DNA from: Reticulascus tulasneorum
Lineage: Eukaryota > Ascomycota > Sordariomycetes > Glomerellales > Reticulascaceae
Length of the DNA: 64,000 nt
Assembly (NCBI GenBank): GCA_001557505.1
Contig: LSAX01000005.1
Span: 2,356,001-2,420,000, forward strand
Direction of reading: 5' to 3'
The notes under the pieces are model-generated. The model made no database searches, was not told where the DNA came from, and saw only the letters and a list, made by a program, of their open reading frames with translations. Shown here in pieces: positions 11,587 through 22,917 of this stretch. The stretch's first letter is position 1. Every line of letters begins with the position of its first letter. The translations under genes and the position numbers were made by a program.

Positions 11587-12457
11587 ATGGAATCGACAGT
11601 AGCCACTTCATTCGAACCACCGCCCCATAGGGGAACTTTGAGGGACGAAACAGTCATCCTTCGATGGCTTTTTGGCTACTCCAATGAGCCTCAGTTGTCC
11701 GGCGCTCCGTGGCCTCACATACCACCTACAAACTTACCATCCAACTTCAGATCTAATATTCGGCGAGTAAGGCTGCTCAGCATCGACATCGATGCGCTCA
11801 GAGAACGCAAACAGGTTATCCAAGGATTTCATATAGGCATATCAGTACTCGATACTCAAGGTCTACAAAAACTACTCTTTCGTCCGCCAGCCGATCCCGA
11901 TAGAAATCTAGCAAAATATATTATCCAATCGTATCATTATGATGTTGGGGAGCCCGACTACTGTCGGTGCAAGAGACGTAGATTTCTGTTTGGAAAACCC
12001 AAGGCAATTTCACTTCCAGATGTCGAAGAGAGGATTAAGCGACAGTTGAATGTTTCAAATTTCATTCTTGTTTTATGCGGAGGCAGACGAGAGCTCTCGG
12101 TGCTAAAAAGATTGAATATTGAGCTTAATCCCCTCTATACTATCGACATTATTATATCCACTTCAGCTCCCTTACAGATATAGCTTAGAGAGACTAATTG
12201 AGGAGTTTGGGATTCCATTTAAGAGCCTCCAGATTGCCGGAATCGACGCACATTCCATACTCCGTGCTTTACTCATGATTGCTGTCCGAGATGCGGAGCG
12301 CCAGTTGGATGAGACCCAAACACCAGATTGGGTGCGGGTATTCAAAGCAGTTGGTCGAGCTCCATGGCCGGAGAGAACAAAACGAAAAGCTAGAAGGAAG
12401 AAAGAGAAGAGACAAGAGCGAGAAGAGAAGAGAAAAGAGGAGCTCAACGGGCATTAG
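11587..12457 (+). pseudogene. Gfd2/YDR514C-like RNase H-fold protein gene, frameshifted
   Basis: Frame 1 (11587-12183) contains RVRLLSIDIDAL and HIGISVLDT, the DxD/E and following strand expected for the Gfd2/YDR514C-type DEDD exonuclease-like domain. It runs to NPLYTIDII and then stops. A second frame resumes with YPLQLPYRYSLERLIEEF and carries IAGIDAHSILRALLMIAV, the usual C-terminal motif of the same family, to 12457. The switch lies within about 12148-12154. In the middle, where relatives carry an H-x-D-like metal site, this copy reads LCGGRREL, and the later motif is IAGID rather than HNAGND, so catalysis is doubtful as well. A 67-nt GT-AG intron (12100-12166) would restore one frame, but it would delete family-conserved residues and uses a weak donor, so I prefer a broken gene. 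A sequencing indel cannot be excluded. Confidence 0.6.
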
Positions 12458-13001
12458 GACAATGTCGCCTCCACGTTGATCCGTCTCAAACTTACACGAA
12501 GTCGTCCTTTCTTTGTTACGTCAATCTAGTGTGTAAGGACGAAGTCGAAGAGGCCAAGATGGAAGTCGTGAAGGTGCGGTTCAATAATTGGTCTGAACAC
12601 CATCATGATCAGCAGGAACAATGGGAATGTTTTGAGATGGTCGGAACTCTGCACTTTTGGTTCAGAGGCCGCCAAGCGCTGCTACATGTATCTGATGGAA
12701 ACCGAATCCTATCGCCTTCGAATTCACATGCAGCATGGGCAGCATAGATCTCATTCGGAAGAACGACTAGGGGGGACTTATGTCAGGATTATAGACTCTG
12801 TACTACAACTCAAGGGAGAACTGGGATTATTAGTATGAATAAAGAAGACCTGCAATTGCAGATGCGCTCAAGGAACGGAGAGAAGCCTCGAGCCAACTGC
12901 CCAACTATCCACAGGCGCGACACATATGCTGAGACGGGCAGGTTATGCAAACATAGTGCTAGCTTCGAGAGCTCTAGTAGCCTCTAGCATCACAGGCAGC
13001 T
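12458..13001. other. Intergenic, nothing identified
   Basis: Two short overlapping plus-strand ORFs (12529-12747, 12605-12838) have no motif, no plausible splice sites and no family resemblance that I can name. Possibly 3' remnants of the broken gene upstream. Confidence 0.5.
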
Positions 13002-14040
13002 TCATAGTCCTCCACATTCCCAATCCACCTTGGGGTCTGTCTCTTGAGCTGCTAACCACTCTCGACACTTCGGCTGAAGTGATCGATAATACTCCTCCGT
13101 AAGAGGAGATCTAATCTCCTCCTCTTTGACTTTGACAGCATCAAGTGCTCGGCCCACCTTTTCTGCCACCACGGCAAGCGTGTCCATACCTGTTTTTAAC
13201 TCCCAGGCTCTTTGAAGTATATCTGCGACGGGAGCGGCCGCAGGGGCAGTTGTGTGCACCTCACAGTTCACAATGACCTTCCGATCGTACCACGAAGCCG
13301 GAGGAGGGTCATTATCCGGATTGATGCCGCTGAGGACGTAATGCAGACAGCATGCCAACCGCTTGTGTGCTAGCTGCACGTTGTAGCCATACATATCGCT
13401 CGGTGGAACAGGATGGGCCGCGGCCGTCTCCCCTTTAACCTGGTTTAGTTCAGCGCCGTCTTCTGGTGGAATATGAGGCGGGGATGCGCCAAAACCGACA
13501 AGTTTGAGTACCGGTTCGATCAATACCAAGGTCCTTGACAGAGACACCAGTCGGGATATGTCCCATGTGCTCAAGGTGGGCAAAGGCCGAGACAAGCTCG
13601 CGAGCCCAGCGATATCGACGAGATTCTCCAGCCTCTCCCCAGACATCAGTAAGGGGAGCCAGGCGCTCGAAGAACGCGATCTCGGCGTGGCCAATACCGA
13701 GCTCGTAGACCAAGTTCGGGTGCGGTTCGGATCTCAAGCGTTTGAAGAGCTCTCGTTCCATGCGGCGGACAACAAAGTTGGCTAGGGAGAGATCGAGAAG
13801 CATGCCTTCGGACGGAAGCTCCACGTCAGGGATGTAGCGTTGAGTTTGCACTTTGACGGCGATGTCATCGTCTAGGAAGAAGACGGAAGCTCCATTGAAT
13901 GTCTGGAAGTTCACTTGGTGCAAGGTACTGGGGATTTTGATGGGAGTGACAGGAATCGTTAACCTGCGAAGGAAAAAGTCGACTGGCGGCTGCTGCGGAC
14001 ACTCTCGCCCGGCAAGATTCTGAGTCACAATTGTATCCAT
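13002..14040 (-). pseudogene. Protein-kinase-fold (pseudokinase) gene, frameshifted
   Basis: Reading leftward from ATG 14040, frame A encodes a kinase N-lobe: VFFLDDDIAVKVQ (the VAIK-like Lys), a helix with RRMERELFKRL, the hinge-like IAFFERLAPL and the segment before the catalytic loop. It passes GIDRTG at about 13510 and then goes out of frame. Frame B continues directly with VLKLVGFGASPP and runs to a stop at 13002. The join needs a shift within about 13509-13515. Where active kinases have HxDxxxxN, this protein has HIPTGVSVKDLGID, and the DFG position reads GFG, so both catalytic aspartates are missing. It is therefore either a pseudokinase with a sequencing indel or a decayed gene. A GTGAGT...TTAG intron could sit in its 5' UTR (about 14061-14115). 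Confidence 0.55.
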
Positions 14041-16672
14041 GTTGTTTGCTTGGCCAAACTAATGAAAGTAATAGAGGATTGGTCGTGCTCCCGGCTGGGG
14101 GATACTCACTTCTCGTTGCCTTTAGACGCATAATCCTTGTCTCGCTGGAACTACCATCCGATGAAAGCCCTGCATTCCCAACAGCAACCGCCCAACCACA
14201 TATCATGGAGAACCAACAGACAACCAACAGAATGGCACGAACAATTAACGATGCACAAAGCTTGCCGTTGTGGGCACCGTAACTGATCACATGTCAGACA
14301 GACTTCGCTTGGGGTCTAGCGTCTTTGGAGATCAAGTGTTGATCCGCCTGCGGCTGGGCACACGCCGCTAACCCGTGTAGAGCTTGTTGCCTGCCTGCCT
14401 GCCTGCCGGGTTGGAGACCACATTGTGCTGTGAAAGGCCCTCCTCTTTGCCGCCGACCTGATCGAAGCTCGGGGGTTGAAGTTCTTGGCTGAGCTCGGTT
14501 GGTTGTTCAAGTGCAGAGTTCTGATTGTTTTAGACGAGAGGCGTTAGTAATGTCTGGCTGTGTAGTGAGGTACCTGACGTTTGATGCCATGATGCCAGGT
14601 AAAAGTATCTGCTGAAAACTGTAATGCTATTACTTCGCTGTTGCTCAGATACCAAACTCGTGGTGAGGAGTTCTATATAACGCTTTGGTGTTAAGGTTTA
14701 GCTTCTTGTAGACTGACGAATCGTCTCATCTCAACAGGTCGTGATATTACGAGATATATCTTTGTTCGCTAATATTACCTAGAGCCTACTAGAAAGTGAT
14801 TCTTTGTCCTGGGTCTTAGATCTTACACTACTGGCGTAGTAAGCAACAAGAGATAGGAATAACTTCAGAAGTAATGTTTTGGCTGGTAAACAACCTTCAG
14901 GAGATGCTAGATTTTAGGGCAGATGTGGTGAGATGAGTCGGTTCGGAGAACCGAATCGTATCGACACTTCATAGTCATGAAAGGTGGTTATTAGTTATTC
15001 ATGCCTTATGTTATGTTTGCATGTGAAGGCGATTTACTTGACTATGGCAAACGGGAGTTGGGGAGTATTAGGTCACGGTTGGAGCTACAATACTTAATAA
15101 CCGTACAAAAAAACTAATATATATTTCCTGTTCCTGGCAAAAAGACCAACATTCTATTCCACCCATACAACTGTTGATGTTTAATCCACAGATATTATCT
15201 ATTGTAACTAACTGCAAGTAGGATAACTGCTCGATTTATCAGACCCTATCGCCGCCTTATCATCGTTACGAAAGAGACTAGACGAAAAGTCCGCCATCAG
15301 ACTCACCATCAGTCTCGCCATCAGTTATCTCATGGCCATCACTCTCACCATCGTTATTACCATAGCTGTCACCATCGCTATCGCCATAACTATTGCTACC
15401 GCTATCGCCATCGTTCTCACCATAGCTATCGCCATAACTGTCCCCATCGCTCTCCCCATCACTTGTCTCATCGCCAGCACCCTTAATCAATCACTTCCGC
15501 TTTTGAGCGCTTAACATATCGCCAACATTCTTAACCGTACACTTCCCTTTGAAAAGTATAGGCCAGAGATATTTATAATTATAAGCCAGGTAGCAAGGCT
15601 AGTTACTATAATTAAGCCAAGTCGCGATGGAGATATTAAGTAGGCTCATAATCGCTGGGCTCGCAGTCGCTGGGCTTGCTAGCGCCTTCACACCAGTCTG
15701 CGGGGAAGTAACGCTCATGGTGTTTACCTGCGCTTTGCATAGCTACGGCAGGGTGCCGGAGAGTGCAGAGCATATCGTGCTACCTCATTTAGCTAGCTAT
15801 CTAAGAAGGGGTAGATTGCCATTACCGTGATGACCACATATACGACTGTTACTCTCTAGGAATACTTTGAGAGACCGTTTGGTATATAAAACCTCCTCGC
15901 GGACAAATTCCAAGGTCCGTACTAGGTATAACCACATTAGTTTCTTATAGAGAGATATGAAGAGTGGTTCAGTCCGATAAAAGCCAAAGTTGAGAAGGGC
16001 TACGTAAGCTATGCATTCGCGGGGCACCTGAAGTCTGTAAGGCCAAGGCCCCAAAACTAAGCGGCAGCGTTAGTTTCATCACGATCATAACTATTATACT
16101 TAAAGAGCGGTATGAAGGTAATTCGGACATCTATGGCGACTGGTTATAAGTAGCTAAAGATGGAAAGATAGAATCCGGTTTTTTATCAGCTAGATAATAT
16201 ATCTTCCCAAGTTCATTCGATGGAAATGTTAAGCCAGACGAAATCTTCCTGGCAGTTCGAAATATGCTACAACAATAACCAACAGAAGCAACGTAAGTAA
16301 AGAGCCGTAACACGAGACAACGGTAAACGCCATGTTCTTTTGTTTATCGTTGTCGCTGTGGAACCAGGTGGCAAAGATGAGAAGATACAGGGTTTCAGCG
16401 GTATGGTGCCTTACTAAGACGGTCTAGTTATCTATCAATGGAGGTAATAATAGTCCTTAGAGACATCTTCACCTGCAGCTATTATTTAGGAAAAGAACAA
16501 AGAAAACCACATGTTTCCTGGCTTGTCGCAGGCAAACGCCAACCGATAAGGCCAGCCTTGGGTCCACACCAGTCCCCCGGTCCACACCAACCCCGGTATC
16601 TTCCCAACGCTTCCAGGAAATCCCCAAAATTCCAGCTAAATGTACCGATACGGGAAAAAACCATCTACTAGC
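14041..16672. other. AT-rich degraded tract
   Basis: About 2.6 kb, visibly richer in A and T and in TpA steps than its flanks, with no credible coding sequence. A small ORF at 15627-15830 starts with a signal-peptide-like stretch (MEILSRLIIAGLAVAGLASA), but nothing supports it as a gene. A GCCT repeat lies at about 14388-14407. The composition would fit old repeat-induced point mutation of a former transposon; this is inference, since no element ends or coding remnants are recognisable. Confidence 0.5.
15285..15478. repeat. Imperfect hexanucleotide satellite (CCATCR-type)
   Basis: About 190 bases of imperfect repeats built on CCATC(A/G)CTNTCG-like units with a 6-nt period and a frequent 12-nt higher order. 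All frames stay largely open, so one strand reads Asp/Gly/Ser repeats and the other Ile/Ala/Thr repeats. This explains the ORFs seen there on both strands. Confidence 0.75.
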
Positions 16673-16745
16673 GGTCAATTGGCCCAGTGGTTAAGGCATG
16701 TGCTTTACACGCACAGGATCGCAGGTTCGATCCCTGCATTGATCA
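16673..16745 (+). tRNA. tRNA-Val (anticodon UAC)
   Basis: A 73-nt intronless cloverleaf. The acceptor stem pairs GGTCAAT with ATTGATC (one G-U). The D arm is closed by GCC/GGC with GTGG in the loop. The anticodon stem TGTGC/GCACA encloses TTTACAC, giving anticodon TAC. The T arm GCAGG/CCTGC encloses TTCGATC, which is also the B box. The discriminator base is A and no CCA is encoded, as expected in a eukaryote. Confidence 0.93.
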
Positions 16746-16750
16746 TCCCA

Positions 16751-16755
16751 TTTTT
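16751..16755 (+). terminator. RNA polymerase III terminator of tRNA-Val
   Basis: A run of five T begins six bases after the tRNA 3' end on the coding strand, the usual Pol III stop. Confidence 0.75.
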
Positions 16756-17226
16756 GCCATTTGAATCTTGGGTGTAGAAGTGTCTTTTTGGAGAAGGCTT
16801 GGACGTGGGAAACGATCTTGATGTACCAAAGTAACTTGGACAAACAAGAGCAAAAGTCCAAGTTCACTTCATGTTCCTTAATCTCCGATCACTCTTAGAT
16901 ATACGGACTAGCTGTCTGTTAATTGGGTATGCAACGAGGCCAAAGGGTCGTCAGCAGAAGGTATGGCAATTTGTGGGCCTGAGATGGAATTAAGACTGAT
17001 TTTGAGCCACAGAGGAATGTTTGGCGGGGCAGTTGCTTCTTTCAGAGGTCGGTAAACTACCTAACTAATTACCTTTTCTAGGTACCTAAGGTACCCTGGA
17101 GCTTGTCCCCAGCGAAAAGCCAAGCCACCTTATTACTCTCTCAAAGTCGCGGTCTCAACCACGCGACGTCACCCCAAACCGACCTTCACATCTACACACT
17201 CATTTTTTCAAAAGTTCAACCTCATC
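16756..17226. other. Promoter region of PPP4R2
   Basis: No ORF of interest. It contains a perfect palindrome TAGGTACCTA at 17079-17088 followed by a second GGTACC, and a C/T-rich leader just before the start codon. Confidence 0.5.
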
Positions 17227-18650
17227 ATGGAGATTGAGGCAGATGACGACCACCTCCGAACCCTCGCTGCGGGCGGTCCAATAGACTAGTAAGCAAGGTG
17301 CCATCTCAAGCTCCAGCCTCTCATTAACCTCCTTGCCAGCGCATTGTGGCCGACTTTACTCCCGGACATAATCTCGAAACTGGATAAGGTGCGCATGCCC
17401 GCCAATTCTCCTCCAGAAGCGCCATTGCTAAATCATTCACAACGCAGATCGCGCACAATGACTTCCCAATTCCGAACCTACCTCCTCCTCCTCCCCCTAA
17501 CCACCCAGGCGAACAGCGACTGCTCTCCCCACTGCCGTCGTCTTCGCTGGAGCCATCGAGCAGCCAGCCCTCGTCGCAAGAGGCAAACAAGGAGAACAAC
17601 CCCGTGGGACCACCAGCAGCAGCGTCGGCGCCTGCAGCCGCCGTCGGACCTGCCCTCGCCCCGGGAGCGCTGCCGCCCCAAATCGAGGCCATGCTCGTGG
17701 AAATCACCACCGTTCTAAGCTCCTTCCCAACCTTCCCCCCACACACGATCCAACGTCTCGCCGAACTGGTTCTCGAACCACGCCAGCACTACCGCCACCT
17801 CGCCTCGTACCTGCACGCCGTGGAACGGGTCGTGCACGTCACCTCCGGCAGCAATATCTATCCGCTCCCGCCTGCCATCCCCGACATGTCCTCCATGACA
17901 CTCTCCAATGGTGTCACGGACGGCGCTGGCAAGGACCCGGCCGCGTCTGTGAGCTGGAGCAACCCGACCACGACCGCGCCTGCGACGCTCGGTAGCGACG
18001 AGGCTCTCGGCGGCGCGCTGCTAACCCCCATCCCCTGGCTAACACGGCGACCCAGTCCCATCCCCGCCCACGGCGATCGCTCGCCCAGCGGGCACGCCGA
18101 GGTGCGCACCGAGAGCACGGAGACGATTGACGGGCCGAACGGCATGGGTAGCATTGAGACGGTCAGCATCAGCGTGAATGGAATACCGTCCATGGGCTCC
18201 TCGACCACCACGCGCGGCGTGACACAAGGTGAGTTACTGCGGCAAGAGCAGGAGAGTGGCGTCGTTCCAATCAGCCAACTCGCCCGACAAGCAGAAGACG
18301 TAAACCCCGAAGACGAGGCTGAGGTGCCGCACGCCCGCGGGCCCGAGGAGATTGGCGTGGACGACCTTGGCCCCCAGAGCGTCACCACGTCCTTCGTCGG
18401 CGGACCAGGCGTCGAGATGCAGGGTATCGATGTGGAAGCTGCCGTGGGCAGGAAGGCGGACGAGCCCAAGGAGGCGGAGGAAGAGGAGGTGGATGGGGAC
18501 ATTGACGACGCCGCGTCGGCCACCTCATCTAAGCGCGAGGCAGACGGGGAGCTCGACGGCCTGGCGGCCAAGAAGCTGAAGGAGGACGAGACGAAGGAGG
18601 ACGATGGCGAGGCCGAGGCTGCGGTGGACAAGCCTAACGAGGGAACATAG
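17227..18650 (+). CDS. PPP4R2: Protein phosphatase 4 core regulatory subunit R2
   Basis: Exons 17227-17288, 17340-17388 and 17448-18650 give 437 aa. Exon 2 is only 49 nt. The N-terminal part contains the PPP4R2 fold: an early WPTLLPDIISKLDK helix, then, after a Pro-rich loop, IEAMLVEITTVLSSFPTFPPHTIQRLAELVLEP, HYRHLASYLHAVERVV and HVTSGSNIYPLPP (about 155-220). The C-terminal half is low-complexity and acidic, with a KK-KLKEDE nuclear-signal-like patch near the end, as in yeast Psy4 and human PPP4R2. The protein would anchor PP4 catalytic and R3 subunits and act in dephosphorylation of DNA-damage phosphoproteins such as gamma-H2A. It converges on RAD50 with only 288 bases between the stop codons. 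The short first exons were chosen because they restore the conserved N-terminal helix. Confidence 0.87.
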
Positions 18651-18938
18651 AGGGATCTCCGGGTAGAGTGGACCCTGCCGCGACTTCTTCGACCATGATA
18701 CCATGAAACTGATTTTGGTCTTGGACGCCAAGACGTGTATTACATCACCCCAGAGTAAAGGGAAAGGGAATACTTGCGGTTGAGTGATCAACCAGATGAC
18801 AATCTATTCACGAGCATGCCCGCCCCATTCATGACCGAGCCAGATAGTGTACAGCAAAATGTGACCCCAAAAGGCGCGCAGACGCACCGCCTATCCCAGA
18901 GACGCCTCTCATTTCCTTACTCCCTCTTTCACCCCCCC
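18651..18938. other. Convergent spacer PPP4R2 / RAD50
   Basis: A 288-base stretch between two stop codons facing each other; no gene. The two 3' UTRs probably overlap or abut here. Confidence 0.6.
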
Positions 18939-21900
18939 CTAAATGACCTTCGTGATGCTCTCCCTGGTAATGACGCTCAGCTGCCGGTCGTCCCTCCTTA
19001 CGCGGAAGAAGCTATCGCAGAAATCGCTGCACCGCATGTGCCGCAAGAACTCCTCGTCGTGCGTGATGACGATGAGCTGGAAGTTGCTCTGCGCCTGCCG
19101 CGCCTTGATGATGCCGTGCAGGCTCTCGGCCAGCGACTTGATGTTGTCCTTGTCGAGGTTGGTGGTCGGCTCGTCGAGCGCGATGAGGCCGCAGTTGACG
19201 CCGAAACTCTCGGCCAGCGCGAGCCGGATGATGATGGACGCGAGCACCTTCTGGCCTGCGCTGCAGCGGCCGCGCATGTCCATCTCGGTATCCTGCTTGA
19301 CCATGCACACGCGGTAGTTGTAGGTGCGCCGGCCCGTGGAGGACTCGGCGTCGGAGCGGATGAGGATCGTGTCGATGTCGGTGCCTTGGTAGGTGCTCTG
19401 CCAGAGCTCGCCGGCGATGCGGTTCACCTCCTCCATCTTGAGGCTGTGATACTGCATGATGGCCTTGTCCAGTGCGGAGCCGTACCGGCCCAGATCCTCG
19501 ATAGCAGCCTTGGTCGTCTCGACCTTGATGTGCGACTCGCGGTACTTCTTGGCCGCGTCCTTGTAGTCCATCTCCCACTCGGCGAGCAGCCGGCCGAGCT
19601 CCTCATCCTTCGTCTTCATGCTGCCCATAATGGAGCCGCGCTCGGCAAGGAGCTTGCCGTAGTGGTTCTCGTACGACCTGGCCTCCCGGAGGAGACGCTC
19701 GTAGTCTTCCTCGGCATTGCGCGACTCCAGCTCCTCGATCTCCCGCCGCAGGACCTCGAGAACGCGCAGGTTCTTGCGGTAGTTAAGGTTGTTGCTGATA
19801 TTCTGCTTCTTCCGGTCACCGTTGTCAATGTCCTGCTTGAGCTTGTTGGTCTGGATGGTCAGGTCCGAAATCTCCTTTTCGGTGCTGGCAATGGCCTTTT
19901 CGAGGCCACCAATGGCACGCAAATTGGCGGCGAGGTTGGCGGCCCCGCCACGATCGACATAGTCCTGGGTGTCATTATCCATCATCCTTAACTCGTTGAC
20001 GGAGTTGGCCACCCTGTCGCGCTCCTCAGCAATTCCCTGCTCCTTTGCACGACCGCGCTGCAACGTATCCTCGCGCACCGACCGAGCCTCGGCAATCTGG
20101 GGCTCTATAATCTCCAAATCCTGATCAGCCTTCTGGATCAGCTCTCGTTGATGAACATGCTCCTCCTTGAGAGTCTGGATCTGGGTCTGGAAGTCCTTCT
20201 TTCGCTCCAGCTGACTCAGTGCCTTATTGACCTTGTTTCTAAGCTCGCTCTTCTCCAGCTCCAGAGCATTCAGTTGATCCTTCAACCTCTGTCTGTCTGC
20301 CGTCAACTTGGCGATCCTGGTCTTCAACGCCCTCATCTGTTCCGAGCACGCGGCCTGCAGCTCGTGGATCTCGTCCGGGCTCCTGGCCGAAATGGCAGAC
20401 GACTGTTGCGACATGATTCTCTCCACTTGAGTCTCCGAATCGTTGATATCTCGCACCGCCTGGGAAATATTCATGACCGTCTTGTTCAGTGATTCGACGT
20501 CTTTTTGCTTCTCTTCTTCTGCGGCGACGGCAGCATCGTGCTCCTCCAGCTGCCTCTCGTGCGTCTCGTATTCCGTCTCGATCGACTTAGCTTCGCTGAG
20601 GAGACCGGGGAGCTCTCGCGTGAGTCTCTGGTACGTCTCAAACTGTGGCTTGACTTGCCTTAATTTCTCAAGGACGGCAGTCGAGTCGTCTAGGTCCTTC
20701 TGCGCCTTGACCTTCTTCTCGGGATCGAGATACTTGGTCAGCTTGTCGGAGAACCGAGACTTTGCCACCCCGTCCTTTTCCGTGAAAGGGCGGTCGCACA
20801 ACTTGCACTTCTTCTTGGACTGCAAAGCATTCTGGCATTGCGTATAGTAGTCGGCTAAAGCGTCGAGGAGGCTTATGTCGGTGGTGTAGGTCTCGACGTC
20901 CTCCTCATGCAGCTTGACTTCGTCGGCAAAATCATCGATGGACGCATCGTCTCGGACGCTCTTGAGAACGGTCACAACTGCGGCCTGGCAGCGGCTTGCT
21001 TCGTCCGATTTCCTCTGGTGGGTATCTCTGGCGTTCTTGAGTCGGAAATCAACCTTTTGCTGCCGTTCGCGTGCCAGGTCCCTCTTCTGACGGGCCTCGG
21101 CCAAGACCTTGTTACGATGTTTCAAGACATCTTGGAATTCTGCGTCGATGGTGTCGGCTTGCCACGTGCTCCCGATTTGCACGTTTAACTTGGCTCTCCA
21201 CGTATTGGTCAGGGTATCCAGCTTGCGTTTCCGATCTATCAGCTCCTTCTTTCGGAGATCCAGCTGCGCGCGCTCCGATGCCAGCCGTGTACATTCCACG
21301 AGCTCGCGGCTCAGCTTCTCGCTCTCTTTCTCGAGCTGCCACAACTTGTCGTTTTCCTGCTGCAGCTGGCCGTCGAAGCCCGACTTGTCAAACTCAGCAG
21401 TCGTGTTCCGCAGCCTAGTCTCTACGTCCTCAAACTGTCCGTCAAGGAGAGCCTTCGCACCTTCGTCGATGTCTAACATGCCGACCTCGTTCTGAATGAC
21501 GGCCGTGCGCTTCTCAATGGCTCCCATCCGCTGCTTAGCAAAGACTCGATCCTGGGTGCGAGCGGCCTTGCGACCTTCCAGCTCGGTGATGATCCCGGTG
21601 GCCTGGTCAAGCTCCTTTGAATTTTCCTTTTGTAGGCGTTCCAAGTCTCGCTTCTTCTCAGCCAGCAGTTTTTGTATCCGATCGCTGAACGCCTTGACCT
21701 GGCTGTCCTTCAACTCGCCGTCGTAGCCCCGGAATCCGTGAAGCTCTGCCGCTTCTCGGATCATGTCCATGCGTGACTTCAATTGGCGCTCGTACTTGTC
21801 CTTGTCTGACTGATGTCTGCCCTGGTCGGCGAGCTTGGAAGACAGGTCTTTCCGCGATCTAAGCAGCTCCTTTTGGAGTTCTGCATATTGCAGCTTGTTC

Positions 21901-22917
21901 TGCTCTTGCTCGGACTGAAACCTTGACATACGCTCCTCGTACTGCGCCAGGGCATTGGCCAGATAATCGTCATCCTCGGAGAGCTCTTCGAGCGTCGTCT
22001 TGAGCTCCGTCACAGCCTCCTGGCGGTACTGCAGCTGATCCTCTTTATTTTTAAGATCCTGGACGATACTCAGGAAACTGTTGGCTTGCTCGTGCTTCAG
22101 CGTGCTCTGCTCTTGTGTCTCCTCCATCTCACGGGTAATTTCGTCGCACTTCTCTCTAGACTGCTCGATATCTCCCTGGAGCGCCAGCGATCTCTTCTCG
22201 GCCCGGTCACCCTTTTCCTTGTTGATCTTGTCCTGCTCCTCGAAGATTTTGAGTTTTCCCAGCTCCTCGCCCTGCTTCTTTCTCAGGACCTTCAAATTGT
22301 CAATGGCCTTGGTGTAGCGCATGGCCTCGAAGATCTGGTCAAACTGTTTCTTTAAGGCGGCGGGCTCGCTCATGGGCCACAGCGACTCGTCTTGGTGACA
22401 GAAGATGACGGCGTCGAGAATGGCCTGGGATACGCCCAACTCCCTAGGCACGTACTCGTCCAGCTGTGCCACTCTGGTCGAGATGGTCGACCGTTCCCCA
22501 TTATTGTTGCAGACCAAGGAGCCCTCGAGCGTCTTTTGCGATCGTGTGGTCTTCTTGACGGTCAGTTGGAGGCTGCGTGTGACGACATATTTAGAGCCGC
22601 TTGTGGATTTGAAAGCGAGCTTGACCTGGGCCAGGACTTCCTTCTCGCCGCAGAGCTACGAGCTGTCAGCAAAAATGTCCTAAATACAGCGTATGCGAAG
22701 TTGGAAAGACCTTTGGGTCGTGGATGAATGCTCCTCCCTTGCTGTTCGGCGGCTGCTCGCCGGTGGTGGCATATTTGAGGCACTCGATAATGGTGGTCTT
22801 TCCCGAACCGTTGTAGCCGACGATGAGAGTCAGCGGGGTGTTGAACTGGATAGCTTCCCTACTGCCAGGTCCAAAAGAGCGGATGCCCTGGATGGACAGC
22901 TTCTCGATCTTGGACAT
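18939..22917 (-). CDS. RAD50: DNA double-strand-break repair ATPase Rad50
   Basis: Exon 1 is 22917-22711 and exon 2 is 22655-18939, giving 1307 aa, the usual Rad50 length. Walker A is GYNGSGKT (34-41) and the Q-loop region is FCHQDES. Two very long coiled coils flank the zinc hook CKLC (Cys about 686 and 689). The signature motif is [20 protein letters not shown] and Walker B is [12 protein letters not shown] (Glu about 1231). The ABC-type head dimerises on ATP and with Mre11 and Nbs1/Xrs2 forms the MRN complex that tethers and processes DNA ends and activates Tel1/ATM. The intron (55 nt) separates the first 69 residues, including Walker A, from the rest; its acceptor was placed so that HDPK joins [13 protein letters not shown]. 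No break is visible in the long reading frame. Confidence 0.97.

Noticed and set aside
15627..15830. A small secreted protein beginning MEILSRLIIAGLAVAGLASA
   Set aside because: Only the first 20 residues look functional; the rest has no Cys pattern or conservation clue and lies in AT-rich decayed DNA.
18774..19991. A 405-codon plus-strand frame opposite the RAD50 3' half
   Set aside because: It is antisense to a certain Rad50 region containing Walker B and the signature motif; open only because of codon bias on the other strand.
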